From positions 5,723,847 through 5,787,846 of the forward strand of contig ML682008.1 in assembly GCA_007922195.1 (NCBI GenBank): 64,000 nucleotides of DNA, in the 5' to 3' direction. The notes beneath the pieces are model-generated. The model worked only from the letters and a program-made list of their open reading frames with translations. It was not told the DNA's origin and did no database searches. Below are positions 26,051-37,760 of this stretch, one piece after another (position 1 is the stretch's first letter; each line of letters begins with the position of its first letter). The position numbers and the translations under genes were made by a program. This stretch comes from Podocnemis expansa. Its lineage: Eukaryota > Chordata > Testudines > Podocnemididae.

Positions 26051-26305
26051 CAGGAAAACCTGTCTTAGTGACCATGGTTGAAGAGAGACCACTTGCCTTG
26101 AGTGACTACTTGCAGAAGCCACAAAACAGTTTTCAACTGTGAAGAACAAAGACTTGTCATGTGTGATCAGAGACCACATTTTCTTACTCCTTTTGGAGCT
26201 GGCACCACTCTGCCTGCAGAGCTGGATGGCCAGAGAGAAGTGCAGAAGTAAAGGTGGCCACATTTGATAACTCGCAGGCGTGGTCACTCTTGGCAGGTTT
26301 TACTG
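26051..26305. mobile_element. Tc1/mariner-type MITE
   Basis: The left end CAGGAAAACCTGTCTTAGTG and the inverse of the right end (CAGTAAAACCTGCC, then AAGAGTGACC) are about 24-bp inverted repeats. TA flanks both ends (26049-26050, 26306-26307). 255 bp, non-coding. Confidence 0.7.
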
Positions 26306-26462
26306 TATTCTCTCTAGGAAAAAAAAACATTTTTTTTCCAAGTTGGGTTGCTGAAACAATTCTCCTGGTAAACTTATAATCAAAACCTACTCACCCCTCT
26401 CTGTTGTCAACATCCTGTCCCTGGCCTTGTGATTGCTGTTTGAACCTTGCTTTACCCTAGAA

Positions 26463-26770
26463 CAGGGTATGCAACCTGCAACTCCAGATCCACATGTGGC
26501 TCTTTGGCTGCCCCCTTGCAGCTCTGGGACCCCCTGCAGGCAGCTAGCACCTGGCTCCTGGATTAAGACCCTGCCACCAGGGGACCCTGCTGGGCCCATT
26601 TCTGGTTCCAGGCTCACCAGCACTGGGGTGCCCTGCAGCAGGTGCCCTGGCCTAACTCCCAGCCACCTACCCCCCAAGAGGCTGCACCCATTGTGGCTCT
26701 CAAAGCACTTGTTTATTGAAGGAATTTTAAAAAAATGGCTGTTCTTATTGTTTGGGTATCTGACGCCCTA
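26463..26770. mobile_element. hAT-type MITE, relative of 773-1078
   Basis: It shares the order GCAACCTG, ATGTGGCTCTTTGGC, ATTGTGGCTCTC and TTATTGAAGGAA with the 773-1078 copy. The termini are worn and no clean 8-bp duplication is left. It ends about 180 bases before the exon at 26948. Confidence 0.65.
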
Positions 26771-26947
26771 GGGCCTGGAAGGAGAAGCAATAAGAGAAAA
26801 AGTGACAGTGAATGAATTTCCTCCTGAGATGCAATTGGAGAGCCCCATTAGTTCAGCTAGACTTGATTTTAGAAATCAGAGGGCCTTTGTATCAAATGAG
26901 AAAGTGGTGTTTTCAAATTATTATTTTTTATATCTTTTTATTTTCAG

Positions 26948-26998
26948 GTACATCCAAGGAGCTGCATCTCCAAAAGACATGCTTATTTTAGTTGATGC
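26948..26998 (+). CDS. CACNA2D1: CACNA2D1 exon (residues ~Y244-D259)
   Basis: A 51-base exon: (W)YIQGAASPKDMLILVD(A). It forms the first beta-strand of the VWA domain and ends with the MIDAS aspartate (D259 in mammalian numbering). The acceptor is TTTTCAG/G and the donor GATGC/GTAAGT. Length = 1 + 16 codons + 2; the last two bases join G from the next exon to make GCG (Ala). Mammalian alpha-2/delta-1 as recalled has Val here, a position that does not bind the metal. High-affinity channel regulation depends on this site. Confidence 0.97.
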
Positions 26999-28408
26999 GT
27001 AAGTATTACAGACTGGCTATTAATCCTGGAGAGATGAAAAGATATTTGGCACCTTTTGATGAAATTATTGCAAGTTGATGGAGAAATGAGGTTGGAGGGG
27101 GAAAAAAAAAAAAAAGCTGAATTGTGGAGAGGTGGAATGGCCTTGATTTTAAGATGTCTTTTTATCCATCAGATGCTGTTGTATTCTCAGCATCTCAAAT
27201 TACTGAAATAACCAATTGAAAATAACTCAGGGGAGACACAAAAGAATTGACTAGAAACAAGGAGCTGGATTTGCCTGAAAATTAATTAGCATGGTTTGGA
27301 GACAGAAAAGGGGGAGAGCTCATGTGTGCTTAGTATTGTATTGTAGCTTTCCAGAGTTTATCCTACAGTACGCTTCTGAAAAAGCCTGGAATCCAACCGT
27401 TTCAGAGCTGTCAAAACATTAATTCCTAAGCCGTCAAAATAAAGGCATTAAGGTGTGAATTCTCTGATTTTTTTTTTCAAGTTCTGAATATAAAGCCAAA
27501 ATTAAATGCCAGGGGAATAAATGTTGAGGGTAAAATGGCGTATTTTTGGTAATATAGCTGTATTGATTTGCCTTTATTCATCCACTATTCAAATGGCATT
27601 GTTCTGCAATGGTGTTACTGAAGTTAATGTCATAAAGTGCTATAGCAAATTTACAGTTGCTATTTTCCAGTGTATGTATAAATCTGTCCCTGGTTTTGTT
27701 TTTATATTCAGTGATTTATTCCATGCTGTATGAAGAGTAAGGAAAGAAATTCATAAAAATATTTCTCTGTAACCCTGTCAAGACTTCTGTTGTTAAGCTA
27801 ATGTCAAGGGTCTGGGGGAATCATCAGGTTTGATGCGTCTCACAGATTGCTTTGTACTGAAAAATAAATCTGTTCATTGGTTCTTTCCCTCAGCGAGAGA
27901 GAGAGCATTTAATACTTTTAAATTCAGTCAGATACTTCTGTGTTGCAGAGGTGTGTTTTTATCAGCATTTGCAATTCCATCTCTTTCCCTATAATTTGAG
28001 CTTTGCCCTGAAACAAACAAGCTGCCATTTAGATCCCTGGAAATGTAAAGCCCTGACTGAATGTAAGAAAGTAGAGGAATATTTAGGGAATACATAACTT
28101 TCATGTAATAAATGCTCATGGCAATCACGATTGAAAATAAGTAAAGGATGTATCAGTATGGCTCAAGTAACAGAATGGTTTCTCTGAGCCACAAAGTTAT
28201 GGCTTGGAGTCCAGTCCTGGCCCTTCTTTTAGGAAGTACTGCCATTGCAAAGCAACTCTTGAAGGTGAGAGATGGGGCTGCATAAGCACTTGTGGAGCAA
28301 TCTTGAGTATGAAAGTATGGGAGCTGTCTTATAAAATCTAGTTTCAGTGAATGATTTCAACTGAACTCATTCAATCAATTTTTTTTTTTAATTTTGTCTG
28401 CTCTGCAG
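26999..28408. other. 1.4 kb intron
   Basis: Donor GTAAGT, acceptor CTCTGCAG. A poly-A run lies at about 27098-27115. No mobile element is recognised with confidence. Confidence 0.8.
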
Positions 28409-28508
28409 GAGTGGCAGTGTTAGCGGACTGACGCTGAAGCTGATCCGAACCTCAGTCATTGAGATGCTAGAAACCTTGTCAGATGATGATTTTGTGAATG
28501 TAGTTTCA
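28409..28508 (+). CDS. CACNA2D1: CACNA2D1 exon (MIDAS serines, VWA helix 1)
   Basis: It continues the VWA domain: (A)[16 protein letters not shown], then [16 protein letters not shown]. With the preceding exon it builds the D-x-S-x-S metal-ion-dependent adhesion site (DASGS; D259, S261, S263 by mammalian numbering) that coordinates the divalent cation needed for channel trafficking. The acceptor is CTCTGCAG/G and the donor TTTCA/GTAAGT. Length 100 = 1 + 33 codons, leaving a phase-0 junction. The next exon (expected to begin FNSNA-like) was not found in the remaining 35 kb. This fits the very long introns of this gene. Confidence 0.97.
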
Positions 28509-29149
28509 GTAAGTATCAATTCTTTCAGTAGCTGGAACTGGCAGAAATAATACCAGGAGACTCTTTTTCCATACTATGTGCTAAGTAGCTGAATACGTCA
28601 GTGTATCTTAAAATGGACACAGTGGGCTGCTAAAATATAAAAAATGATGCAAACATTTTATTAAATATAATGAAAAGCAATGAAACTTCGAGATGTGGTT
28701 TTGAAATTACAAGTCATTGACTGAGATCAAGAACTGTGCAAGCCAAAATCTACTCATTGTGATGATTAAGAAAACTTCTAATTTAAAAAAAAACCAGGTT
28801 TATTGAAGCAAAATTTTCTTCTCCAATACTGTTGCTTTCTATTGAACTTTCTTCATTTCTTCTGCACATGCAGCTTCTGCTAAGATTATGCAGAGTTCCT
28901 AGCTTCAATAGTGTAAAATAAGAGAGTTGCTTACTGGATATAGAATAATATGATGAGAATAAGTTGATTCTGCACTGACTTTCACATTGTGTAGTCATCC
29001 ATACTTGTTTATGACAGACTGAATTCTCAACTGATGTGATTTAGTACAGTTCATGATCCATCAAGACAAATGTTTGAGTGTGGTGTTTAATATAGAAATT
29101 AGTAGTCTGGAAAGGGGGAGAGCAGAGAGAGATTAATGTTTTCATTAAA
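28509..29149. other. CACNA2D1: Start of the last intron in the window
   Basis: The donor GTAAGT is at 28509. I found no acceptor-flanked coding exon downstream, so 28509-64000 is best read as one intron of at least 35 kb. Nothing else is recognised in this segment. Confidence 0.7.
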
Positions 29150-29790
29150 TAAAAAATAATTTAGACCAGAGAAACCTGAGGAAATTCAGCAAGGCTTCTC
29201 CCTAACCAAGCTAAGTGAATGGGCAGCAGAATAAATGAAAGCTAGGAAATAAACTTAATTAGTAATATACCTTGTATGGTTAACTTTAACTGCATCAGCT
29301 AAGGAAAAAAGAGCTGGGTGTCATTTTGGACAGGTCAATGAAGACCTCTACTCAAAGTGCAGCATTACTCAGAAAAGTAAAGAAAATGTTAAGAAATATA
29401 AGAAATGGGATGGAGAACAACAGAAAAATGTTAGCCCACAATGCCAAATTGCCATTATGTAAATCAATGGTATGTGGTCATTGGGAACAATGAGTTTAGC
29501 TCTGGTCATCCCATCTCTAGATGAGTATTGCAGAGTAAGAGATTGCTCAGATAATTAGGGGATGGAAAAAATCTCACATGAAGACAGGTTGAAAACATGG
29601 CAGGAAGAGATAAATAAGAGGTGACATAAGAAACCAGTGCAAAGTAGTAAATAGTATAGAGTCGGAAGTTTGGGAGCTTCATTTCTCTGCATTTTTCATA
29701 ACACAAAAAAGGTGATATTGAAAGGTGACAAATTCAAAAACCAATAAAAGGATTCTTTTCTGTCAAGTGCACAGGTAAGTTGCCAAAAAG
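29150..29790 (+). mobile_element. Old CR1/L3-type LINE fragment
   Basis: AGCTGGGTGTCATTTTGGAC (29312 on), corresponding to a KELGVILD-like block, then CATTACTCAGAAAAGTAA and a SMVCGHWEQ/SLALVIPS-like VRPHLEY block and a worn LR-QRR-like region. Frame is not maintained. An ancient copy, similar in age to 13520-13990. Confidence 0.65.
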
Positions 29791-31387
29791 TTAGCAGGAT
29801 TCAAAAAGGTATTGATAATTTATATAGATAATATGAATTTCCAGAGTTGTTAATTATAAATAATAATTAAAAAAAAACCTATAGAAGAGTTTTGAAGGAA
29901 GAAAACCCTATCATACTCTAGGTTTTAAGTTAACTTCTAGACTCTGGAAGGTATGAAGATCATAAGACCTGAAATAAACCTATCTGTCCTCCTAAATGTC
30001 TGTCTCCTAAGAGAAGTAACGGTCACTAAAGATCATTCTTCACTGACACTAATTTCATTCCCCCTTCCCCACCTACAGCCAGCATACACCATGACCTCCC
30101 TTCATCTCATGAAGAGGGGGCTGATGATTAAAACCCATCTTCTCATGAAGAAAAAGATATGACTGGCTTTTAGTATTGCCTAATGGCAATGTCATCTTGT
30201 TTGTGTCATCATCTAAAAATCTAAACAGAATCTGTTGGGAGCTAGGAAAAACCTGTGAGACCACCACGGTCTAGAAGAAAATGAATTAGCTCTTTCATGT
30301 CCTCAAGGGAAAATGTTCTTCTGATTAAAGAAGTGGATGTGCCCTTGGACACATGATAACACTAGAATTAGTCCTTGCAACACCAAGGAAAGTTGTCTGC
30401 TTATCTCTTGGACCTTGGCAAGTGTTCCAGTATTTCTTAGTCGTAGTGCTAGTCTTAGCAGCTAGAAAGATGATGAAGGGCTTTTTAACCAGAGTTGTTG
30501 TTCCTGCAGGTAAAGAGTCAAAATTTAATTTTTTAGAAATGAAGGCTTGTTCTTTTGACATTGAATATCTATGTAAACAGCCATCAGGCCATGAGACTAT
30601 TATATTTGGTATAAGATGCTTCCATTGCTTAGATCAATTGCCGGCAGTGCATAAAGAAGAGGTTGTCTTGGGGAGTTGTACAGCCAAGCACGCATTCTCT
30701 GCACTTGACACTCCCATTAGTGTAGTTGTGACAGACATCATTGGTTATCCTTGTTTTTGCATTAAGTCCCCCAGGCTCTCACTTAACTGAGAAAAAGAGC
30801 TGAGTTCTGTGTCTTCTCATTGAAGAATGTACGTGGGATGGAGGAGCATTCCTTAGGGAGTGAAGAGGACCCTTGAGCAAATGAATCATGAACTAGTCCA
30901 GGTCCATAGCAAGGTCACTGGGGGAGGGCCTTAGCGAAGGAAGTATTACATCATCTTCATTTAGTTATCAGACACAAGTTTCACTTGCTGGTTTCTGTTC
31001 TTATGTCCAGAATCCCCACTCTTCACAACAGAATAGTTGGAAAAGAGAAACACACCAGACAGGAGCAGCTAATCTCAGCTTTCCATGCATCTGTTTACTT
31101 GCCAGCCCTCAGAGTCAACATTATTTGAGAGCTGAGAATGAACATGCACTTGGCTTTCCTGATTCTCATGTCTTCCTTTTGCAAACCATCTGCTCTGTTT
31201 CCTTGCAGAAGGAAGTGGAATTGCTGTGAATCATTGACTGATAAAGATTAAGTTCAATTACTTGATCACTTTCCATCCCATACTGTCTCTGAATTGTCCT
31301 ACCTAGTTTCTTAGCAAGTGTCTGTCATATAGGGAGCCTCACAATGCAGAGGTTTATTTCATCCTAAGAATGGGGCTAGAGAAGTTC
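29791..31387. other. Intronic sequence, nothing recognised
   Basis: The 145-codon open frame at 30353-30790 has no recognisable motif, and I found no splice context. Confidence 0.4.
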
Positions 31388-31584
31388 TATGGCCTGTCAC
31401 CCTTTCCCAGCTGGGGCAATACCACCCCCCTGGGGGGCAATTTTGACGTTCAAGAGGGTGGTAAAAACTGAGGTGTTGGAGCGCATCAGAATTCATGTTC
31501 AATGTTAAAATTTTTCAAAGGGGGGTGGTAGGAAGACAGTTTCACTGGAATGGACACTGCTGCAAAAAAAGTTGGGAACCACTG
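31388..31584. mobile_element. hAT-like MITE, right end clear
   Basis: The right end AAAGTTGGGAACCACTG is a typical hAT terminus. The left end near 31388-31412 is too diverged to place exactly. Confidence 0.45.
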
Positions 31585-31952
31585 AACCAGATGATCAGAG
31601 CAGACCCTTCATATCTTAAATCTCTGAAGTTACCTCTGAGCTACAGAGTGGAGAGGCTTCCACTTTAGTTATTTCTTCATGCTGAAAAACAAAGATGGAT
31701 TTTTCATCATTATGAATCTTCAGAAGTTGACCTCTAACATCAGGAAGTTTATGTTCCACGTGTTGACTCTGGATTCTGTCATCCTTGCCCTTGCCTCTTA
31801 AGATCCGTTTTGGATTTCTCACTGGAAAGTTTTCTATTTTCACATTGCAATTGAACTGGTACCCAAGAAGTGCTTTTACTTCTATGTAGGCAACAGTTTC
31901 TATCTGTACAAATTTTCATCCTTCAGCCTGTCTGCAGCACCATGCATGTTTG

Positions 31953-32095
31953 TCAAATCAAATCAAATCAAATCATAGGGCTGGAAGGGACCTCATGAGA
32001 TCATCGAGTCCAACCCCCTGGGAATTGAACCCAGGACCGTCTGCATGTTAAGCAGAGGTGCTAGCCACTTGATTGGTAGTGATAGCTGTATGATT
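31953..32095 (-). mobile_element. Minimal SINE: tRNA-like head joined to CR1 3' tail
   Basis: On the - strand a tRNA-like head (about 32095-32018) has an anticodon arm with a perfect 5-bp stem TCTGC/GCAGA around loop TTAACAT (32056-32040). It has a perfect T arm CTGGG/CCCAG around TTCAATT (32034-32018) and a B-box-like GGTTCAATTCC. It runs straight into GGGTTGGACTCGATGATCTC and GGTCCCTTCCAGCCC, the conserved 3' tail of CR1 LINEs, and ends in tandem ATTTG units (31975-31953). There is almost no body between head and tail. The loop would read anticodon AAC (Val), but the head has no intact A box or acceptor stem, so it is not a working tRNA gene. Confidence 0.7.
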
Positions 32096-34358
32096 CAGAT
32101 TTCTTGGCATCCATTTGTAGCAGTACTTAGAGGACTGTATGAACATAGTTTTCTGGAAGGATAATAAAGTCCAGATTGGAAGTGGGGAGGAGATGAGGCC
32201 TATATCCATAAATGTATGCCTTTGCAGAGAACATCTGTAGACTCAAGAAATTCTAGAGTTTAAAGGTCTGTTGGATTTACACTGATTTTCTAGCTCTTTC
32301 CCAGGACTTAGTATGCCAAGTTCTGGACTGCAATACTGTGTGAAGGCAAAATAGAGTATGTTGGTATAGTTTGTTTTTACGCAGTGGGGAAGCCCTGCAA
32401 TGCAATGGTTTAGCCTGGAGCATATTATATTTTTGATTTTGTTATGGCTGAACTATACAACTTATAAGATAGACCTTTAGAATGGAAGCGCTGAGACAAG
32501 AAACAGCATGTGTAATGAGTAACTATGTAATGATTTTGGAGACACCTTTTCAACTTCTCTTGATATGTTATAACCAGGCTGCAGGGAGAAGGATTTGAAA
32601 TAACGCTATCAAAAATGTCTTTAAACACCATTTACTGCCTCATCTTTTAGCTGTCAGTCTAGTTAAATCTTTTTTTCTAATAATAAAGAAGGAGGCTTTA
32701 ATGGAAATGGCATTTCTTGCCTTAAAGTTCTTGATATTGAATCAGAGGGTTTTCTTTGGTTTGAACAGCAGTGGAAAAAAACTCAAGCTCAGTTGTTTAT
32801 CAAAAGCAGGAGAACCTGCTGAGTAAGGTAAATGTTTGTGCCTGCCAAAGTAAGTTGAAATCTCATTGTTTTGTCCTTCTGGGTCTTCTCTGCTTTAAGA
32901 GAAAAGTGCCAGATCTCAGCTGGTGCAAATCAGCATGGTTTACTGCATTCAGTGAAGAAATGCCAGTCTTTGACAGCTGAGGATCGGATCCTAAGTTCCT
33001 TTTTCCTTCAGTTCATCAGACTGCTTTAGACAAGAACTTATTCATTTTATCCGTCTGAGTTCAAGATTACTCAGTTATGGTATCCGGAGCTTATCGTCAG
33101 TTGGCTATGCCGGCAGACTTGAAAGCTTGAGTGTTAGTTAAGTAGTTTAGATAGAAATGAATAGACAAATTGAGAGGGTTGCATTATCTCATTCCTTTGT
33201 AATCTGTTATGTATATCATTGCCTGCAGAAGGGACTAAATAAGTACTTGTCACTTAGTGTGGCTTAGTGTGGTGATTCCCTCACCATTTGTTCTTCCCTA
33301 CAGACTTTTCCCCTCAGCCTTTCAAGCCTGTTTCCCAGTCTTCCTGCCTGGCCACAATAGAGACCCAGCTTCAGGTCCTGCCTTGATCCATGATCTCTGT
33401 AGCCTATTCCCACTATACCTGGTCAATATTGAATACCAAATACACACGACGAACTCATGAGGAGTTCACAGACAGAAATTTTTAGTAGTATGAAGTATTG
33501 ATTTAAAATTTTAGAATGACAAAAATATTCACTATCAATACCATTCCCAACCCTAGATATTACCGACCCTTTAACTGTATCTAGCACTATCAGGGTGTGC
33601 CTGCTGAAACACATGTACCTGTGTATGTGTGCATTCTCACATGCCTAGGAGGACTTGTGCTCTATTTTGTTTTCCTTGAACTTTTTTAAATGCGGTGTAT
33701 AGCTTGTTTTTACTTTTGCTCAAGTATCTGTTTGAATACTTGGAAAATCTTCTCCTCTCCTTAAATGAGCTCAGCAAGCAAGATCCAGCACTATATGAAA
33801 ACAGTAGCATCAATGAGAGTTAAATACAATTTGAATGCTTTTGCAGAGAACTCAGAGGTAGAATTTTAACATGAAGAATATCAAAATATTTTCTAGGCCA
33901 GGGAATGTTGGTGGTGCTGTTGTGGCATATGCTAGTATTTAGAGTCTTCGTTGTGGAAGTCAAGGGTTTTTTTTTGTCTTGCAGCATCCATTCTCATGGG
34001 AAGTCAAGGTTCATGGATCTCTGTATAACAGAATATGGCATTTTATAAACATTTTTATACACTGCAGTTTGGAAAGTTATCTTGGTGGGATTGTATATGT
34101 ACTGTTTAAAAACAGGCTATATCCTTTCAGTATCATAATTCAGTTTTTGCAATCTAAATAATTAATCATTTAAAACATTGTTTTGGATTGCCGTTGTAAG
34201 GCAAGACTGGGTTTCAACTGTGACATTTTCCTTTCTGTGACAAAAAAAGGGGATATGTATGCTACAGACAGGAAGCCAATGACTTTTTAAATCATTTTAC
34301 TGCTGCAAGGTTTACTTCAGGCAATGGAAGTAAAAATAGAACAACTTTGATCCAGTCA
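32096..34358. other. Intronic sequence, nothing recognised
   Basis: AT-rich intron without repeat ends or exons that I can name. Confidence 0.4.
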
Positions 34359-34381
34359 TTTTTTTTTTTTTTTTTTTTTTT
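34359..34381. repeat. Poly-T tract
   Basis: An uninterrupted run of 23 T about 200 bases before the R4 LINE insertion. Confidence 0.95.
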
Positions 34382-34537
34382 GGTTTTTAATGTAGTTTTT
34401 ATTTTTTATCATATTTTTGCTATCTTTAATTTTCCCAGAGCCCAAACAAAATCTCAAAGCCAAGTCAGGCACCAATTGCATGACAATAAATATATATATA
34501 ACTGACAGTGACAATGAAATATCTCACCATAAAGTTT

Positions 34538-34540
<3 letters not shown>

Positions 34541-34576
<36 letters not shown>
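34541..34576. repeat. (TA)n tract at the 3' junction of the R4 LINE
   Basis: An uninterrupted TA dinucleotide tract of about 35 bases abuts the 3' end of the LINE. A shorter TA tract (38035-38044) abuts its 5' end, so the element sits inside a TA microsatellite. Confidence 0.95.
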
Positions 34577-34581
<5 letters not shown>

Positions 34582-34634
34582 ATTCCTCTCTCACCCCCTA
34601 AGGGTGGTATGTGTCATCCTCAACCTCGGGTCCT

Positions 34635-37600
34635 CTACCAGAGGCCTGGGACTTTGAGGGTTCTGCGCAGTATCTTAGCTGTTCCTAGCACTGCACTCTT
34701 CTGGACAGAGAGCTCTGATGTCGTTCCTGGGATCTGTTGGAGCCACTCTCCCAGCTTAGGAGTCACAGCCCCGAGTGCTCCTACCACCACTGGGACCACT
34801 TTGGCCTTCACTTTCCACATCCTCTCTAGTTCCTCTTTCAGGCCCTGGTACTTCTCCAGCTTCTCATACTCCTTCTTCCTGATGTTGCTGTCACTTGGCA
34901 CTGCTACATCTATCACCACCGCTGTCTTCTGGTCCTTGTCTATTACCACGATGTCTGGTTGATTGGCCAGTACCTGCCTGTCTGTCTGGATCTGGAAGTC
35001 CCACAGGATCTTAGCCCTGTTATTCTCCACGACCTTCTGTGGGATCTCCCATCTGGTCTTGGGAGGGTCTAGCCCATACACTGTGCAGATGTTCCTGTAC
35101 ACAGTGCCAGCTACTTGGTTGTGTCGTTCAGTGTATGCTGTTCCTGCCTGCATCTTACATCCTGCCACTATGTGTTGGACTGTCTCTGAGGCCTCTCTGC
35201 ACAGTCTGCACCTCGGGTCCTGTCTGGTGTGGTAGACCCCTGCTTCAATGGATCTGGTGCTCAGTGCCTGTTCTTGTGCTGCTATGATCAGTGCCTCAGT
35301 GCTGTCTTTTAGTCCAGCCTTTTCCAGCCACTGGTAGGATTTCCCAGTGTCAGCCACCTCAGCTATCTGTCGATGGTACATTCCATGCAGGGTCTTGTCT
35401 TGCCATGGCACTTCTTCTGCTTGATCTTCCTCCCATGTCTGCTGCTGCTGCCTCAGGCATTCTCTCAGCAGCTCATCTTTGGGTGCCATCTTACTGATGT
35501 ACTCCTGGATGCTCTGGGTTTCATCCAGGACAGTGGCTTTGACACTCACCAAACCCCGCCCGCCTTCTTTCCGGCTGGCATAGAGTCTCTGGGTGTTGGA
35601 TTTGGGGTGGAAACCTCCGTACATTGTGAGGAGCTTCCGGGTCTTCACATCAGCAGCCTCCATGTCCTCCTTTGGCCAGCTCACTATACCGGCAGGGTAT
35701 CTGATGACTGGCAGGGCATACCTGTTGATGGCGTGGATCTTGTTCTTCCCATTGAGCTGGCTCTTCAGGACCTGTCTTATCCTTTGGTGGTACTTGGATG
35801 TTGCTGTCTTCCTTGCCTCCTCATCATGGTTCCCATGTGACTGTGGGATGCCAAGGTACTTGTAGCTGGTCTGTATGTCTGCTATGTGGCCTGCTGGTAG
35901 TTCCACCCCATCAGTCTTCACTACCTTTCCTCTCTTTACTACCATCCGGCCACACTTCTCCAGTCCGAATGACATCCCAATATCCTCACTGTAGATCCGT
36001 GTCAGGTGGATTAGCGAGTCGATGTCTCGTTCATTCTTAGCATACAGCTTGATGTCATCCATGTAGAGGAGGTGGCTGATGGTAGTTCCACTCTTGAACT
36101 TGTATCCATATCCAGTCCTTGTGATTATCTGGCTGAGGGGGTTCAAGCCAATGCAGAACAGCAGCGGGGACAGCGCATCACCTTGGTATATGCCGCACTT
36201 GATGGCCACTTGTGCAAGCTGTCTTGAGTTGACTTCCAGTGTTGTCTTCCACAGTCCCATTGAGTTCTTGAGGAAGGTCCTTAGTGTCCTGTTGACTTTG
36301 TATAGCACCAGACATTCACAGATCCATGTGTGCGGCATTGAGTCGTAGGCTTTCCTGTAGTCAATCCAGGCTATGCACAGATTGGTCTGTCTAGACCTTG
36401 AGTCTTGGGCGATTGCTCTATCTATGAGCAGCTGGTGTTTTGAGCCTCTGGTGGTGTTCCCAATGCCCTTCTGAGCTGTGCTCATGTACTGGCACATGTG
36501 GTCCTGTAGCTTGGCGGCTAGGATGCCTGATAGGACTTCCCATGTTGTGGGGAGGCAGGTTATTGGCTGGTCGTTGGATGGTGCTGTTCCCTTTTGAGGG
36601 TCTTTCATGATCAGCACTGTCCTTCCTTGTGTTAGCCAGTCTGGGTGGGAGCCTGCTGCTAGCAGCTGGTTCATCTGTGCTGCTAGGCGTTCATGCACTG
36701 CTGTTAGTTTCTTTAGCCAGTAGGTGTGGATCATGTCCGGGCCAGGTGCTGTCCAGCTCTTCATGTTCTTGACCCGCTGTTGGGTGTCGGCTACTGTGAT
36801 GGTGACTGGTTCCTGTTCTGGGAGATTGCTGTGGTCTTTTCTCAGGTCCTGCAGCCACTTTGCACTGGTGTTATAAGTCTCTTTCTCCCAGATGTTCTTC
36901 CAGTACTGTTCAGTTTCTGCTGTTGGTGGCTCTGCTGTTGTTGTGTTGTTGCACTGCAGGATGGAGTACACCTTGGATGGTTCTTTGGAGAACAGGACAT
37001 TTATCTTTTTGGCCTCTGCTTCTCTAGTGTATCTCCTTAGCCTGGTGGCCAGTGCTGTGAGCCTTTGCTTAGCAGTCTCTAGGGCTTCAGATGGAGTCAG
37101 GCCCTTGTATTTTCTCAGTAGCCGAGTCTTATCCTTAATCTCTACACCCTTCTGTAGTTCCACCAGCCGGCTAACTTCTCTCCGGGTTGCCTTGATCTTA
37201 TCCTCCAACCTCATTTTCCAGGGGGGGTATGTACTGGTGTTCTTCTTGATTGTGTAGCCAAGCATCTCCAGGATTACAGAGGCTGTAGCGTATACCAGTT
37301 CATTGGTTTCAGTGATGGTGGTAGTAGGAATTGTCATTAGGGCTCTATTGTGATCTTCTAGCATACTATCTGATGGTACTTCTCCCACGATCCTTGGTAA
37401 TCGGTCTCGAGGGTTGACTGTAGCTAGTTTATCCATGATCTTATGCCTCATATCAGCTGCTGTGTTCTGTAATGGAGGGGGTGGCAGTGAAGTTCCAGCG
37501 TCAGGTGGTGGCCGCACATCCAGTTGTTCTTCTGGGGCTTCTTCTTGAGTCCAGGAGCTAATGTGGAGTTGGTCTATCTCCAGTTGTGAGAGCAGCTGCT

Positions 37601-37760
37601 TCTTTACTATGTTGAAGCGTTGGGTAACTAGCTGTTTCTCAGTTAGTGTGGCTGTAGGTCTTTTGTCCATCCATCGTCCCTTCATACATTTCACGTATCC
37701 CCTCTCATTAGGTCTGCTGTTGTAGTAGCATTCCCTCAATTCCAGGTTCTTGTGTCTCAT
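34635..37760 (-). CDS. R4-type LINE polyprotein: RT plus restriction-like endonuclease
   Basis: 1041 codons from the first Met, with no stop. Order of parts: basic N-terminal region; a leader segment with coiled-coil character (about residues 185-260, rich in K, R, E and L); the finger region (KSWTAPGPDMIHTYWLKKL, about 330-350); RT motif A WIDYRKAYD with D467; a motif B-like block YQGDALSPLLFCIGLNP; motif C YMDD at residues 566-569; thumb and linker; zinc knuckle C851-x2-C854-x8-H863-x4-C868; and a PD-type nuclease core with P935-D936 and D951 followed by basic residues. These catalytic residues are all present. The protein would bind its RNA, nick DNA and prime reverse transcription at the target. 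The reading frame stays open upstream of the first Met for about 31 codons to a TAG at 37855-37857 (ATG AAC TAG there), so the ancestral start may lie at about 37863 and this copy may have lost it by one base change. Confidence 0.88.
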   Translation of the reverse strand: MRHKNLELRECYYNSRPNERGYVKCMKGRWMDKRPTATLTEKQLVTQRFNIVKKQLLSQLEIDQLHISSWTQEEAPEEQLDVRPPPDAGTSLPPPPLQNTAADMRHKIMDKLATVNPRDRLPRIVGEVPSDSMLEDHNRALMTIPTTTITETNELVYATASVILEMLGYTIKKNTSTYPPWKMRLEDKIKATRREVSRLVELQKGVEIKDKTRLLRKYKGLTPSEALETAKQRLTALATRLRRYTREAEAKKINVLFSKEPSKVYSILQCNNTTTAEPPTAETEQYWKNIWEKETYNTSAKWLQDLRKDHSNLPEQEPVTITVADTQQRVKNMKSWTAPGPDMIHTYWLKKLTAVHERLAAQMNQLLAAGSHPDWLTQGRTVLIMKDPQKGTAPSNDQPITCLPTTWEVLSGILAAKLQDHMCQYMSTAQKGIGNTTRGSKHQLLIDRAIAQDSRSRQTNLCIAWIDYRKAYDSMPHTWICECLVLYKVNRTLRTFLKNSMGLWKTTLEVNSRQLAQVAIKCGIYQGDALSPLLFCIGLNPLSQIITRTGYGYKFKSGTTISHLLYMDDIKLYAKNERDIDSLIHLTRIYSEDIGMSFGLEKCGRMVVKRGKVVKTDGVELPAGHIADIQTSYKYLGIPQSHGNHDEEARKTATSKYHQRIRQVLKSQLNGKNKIHAINRYALPVIRYPAGIVSWPKEDMEAADVKTRKLLTMYGGFHPKSNTQRLYASRKEGGRGLVSVKATVLDETQSIQEYISKMAPKDELLRECLRQQQQTWEEDQAEEVPWQDKTLHGMYHRQIAEVADTGKSYQWLEKAGLKDSTEALIIAAQEQALSTRSIEAGVYHTRQDPRCRLCREASETVQHIVAGCKMQAGTAYTERHNQVAGTVYRNICTVYGLDPPKTRWEIPQKVVENNRAKILWDFQIQTDRQVLANQPDIVVIDKDQKTAVVIDVAVPSDSNIRKKEYEKLEKYQGLKEELERMWKVKAKVVPVVVGALGAVTPKLGEWLQQIPGTTSELSVQKSAVLGTAKILRRTLKVPGLW

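Noticed and set aside
30353..30790. 145-codon open frame
   Set aside because: No motif, no splice context found, no repeat family; chance is adequate.
32018..32095. tRNA-Val gene
   Set aside because: The A-box and acceptor parts are degraded and it runs into a CR1 tail; a SINE head.
34417..37257. Plus-strand open frames of up to 181 codons across the R4 LINE
   Set aside because: Antisense shadows of the long minus-strand ORF.
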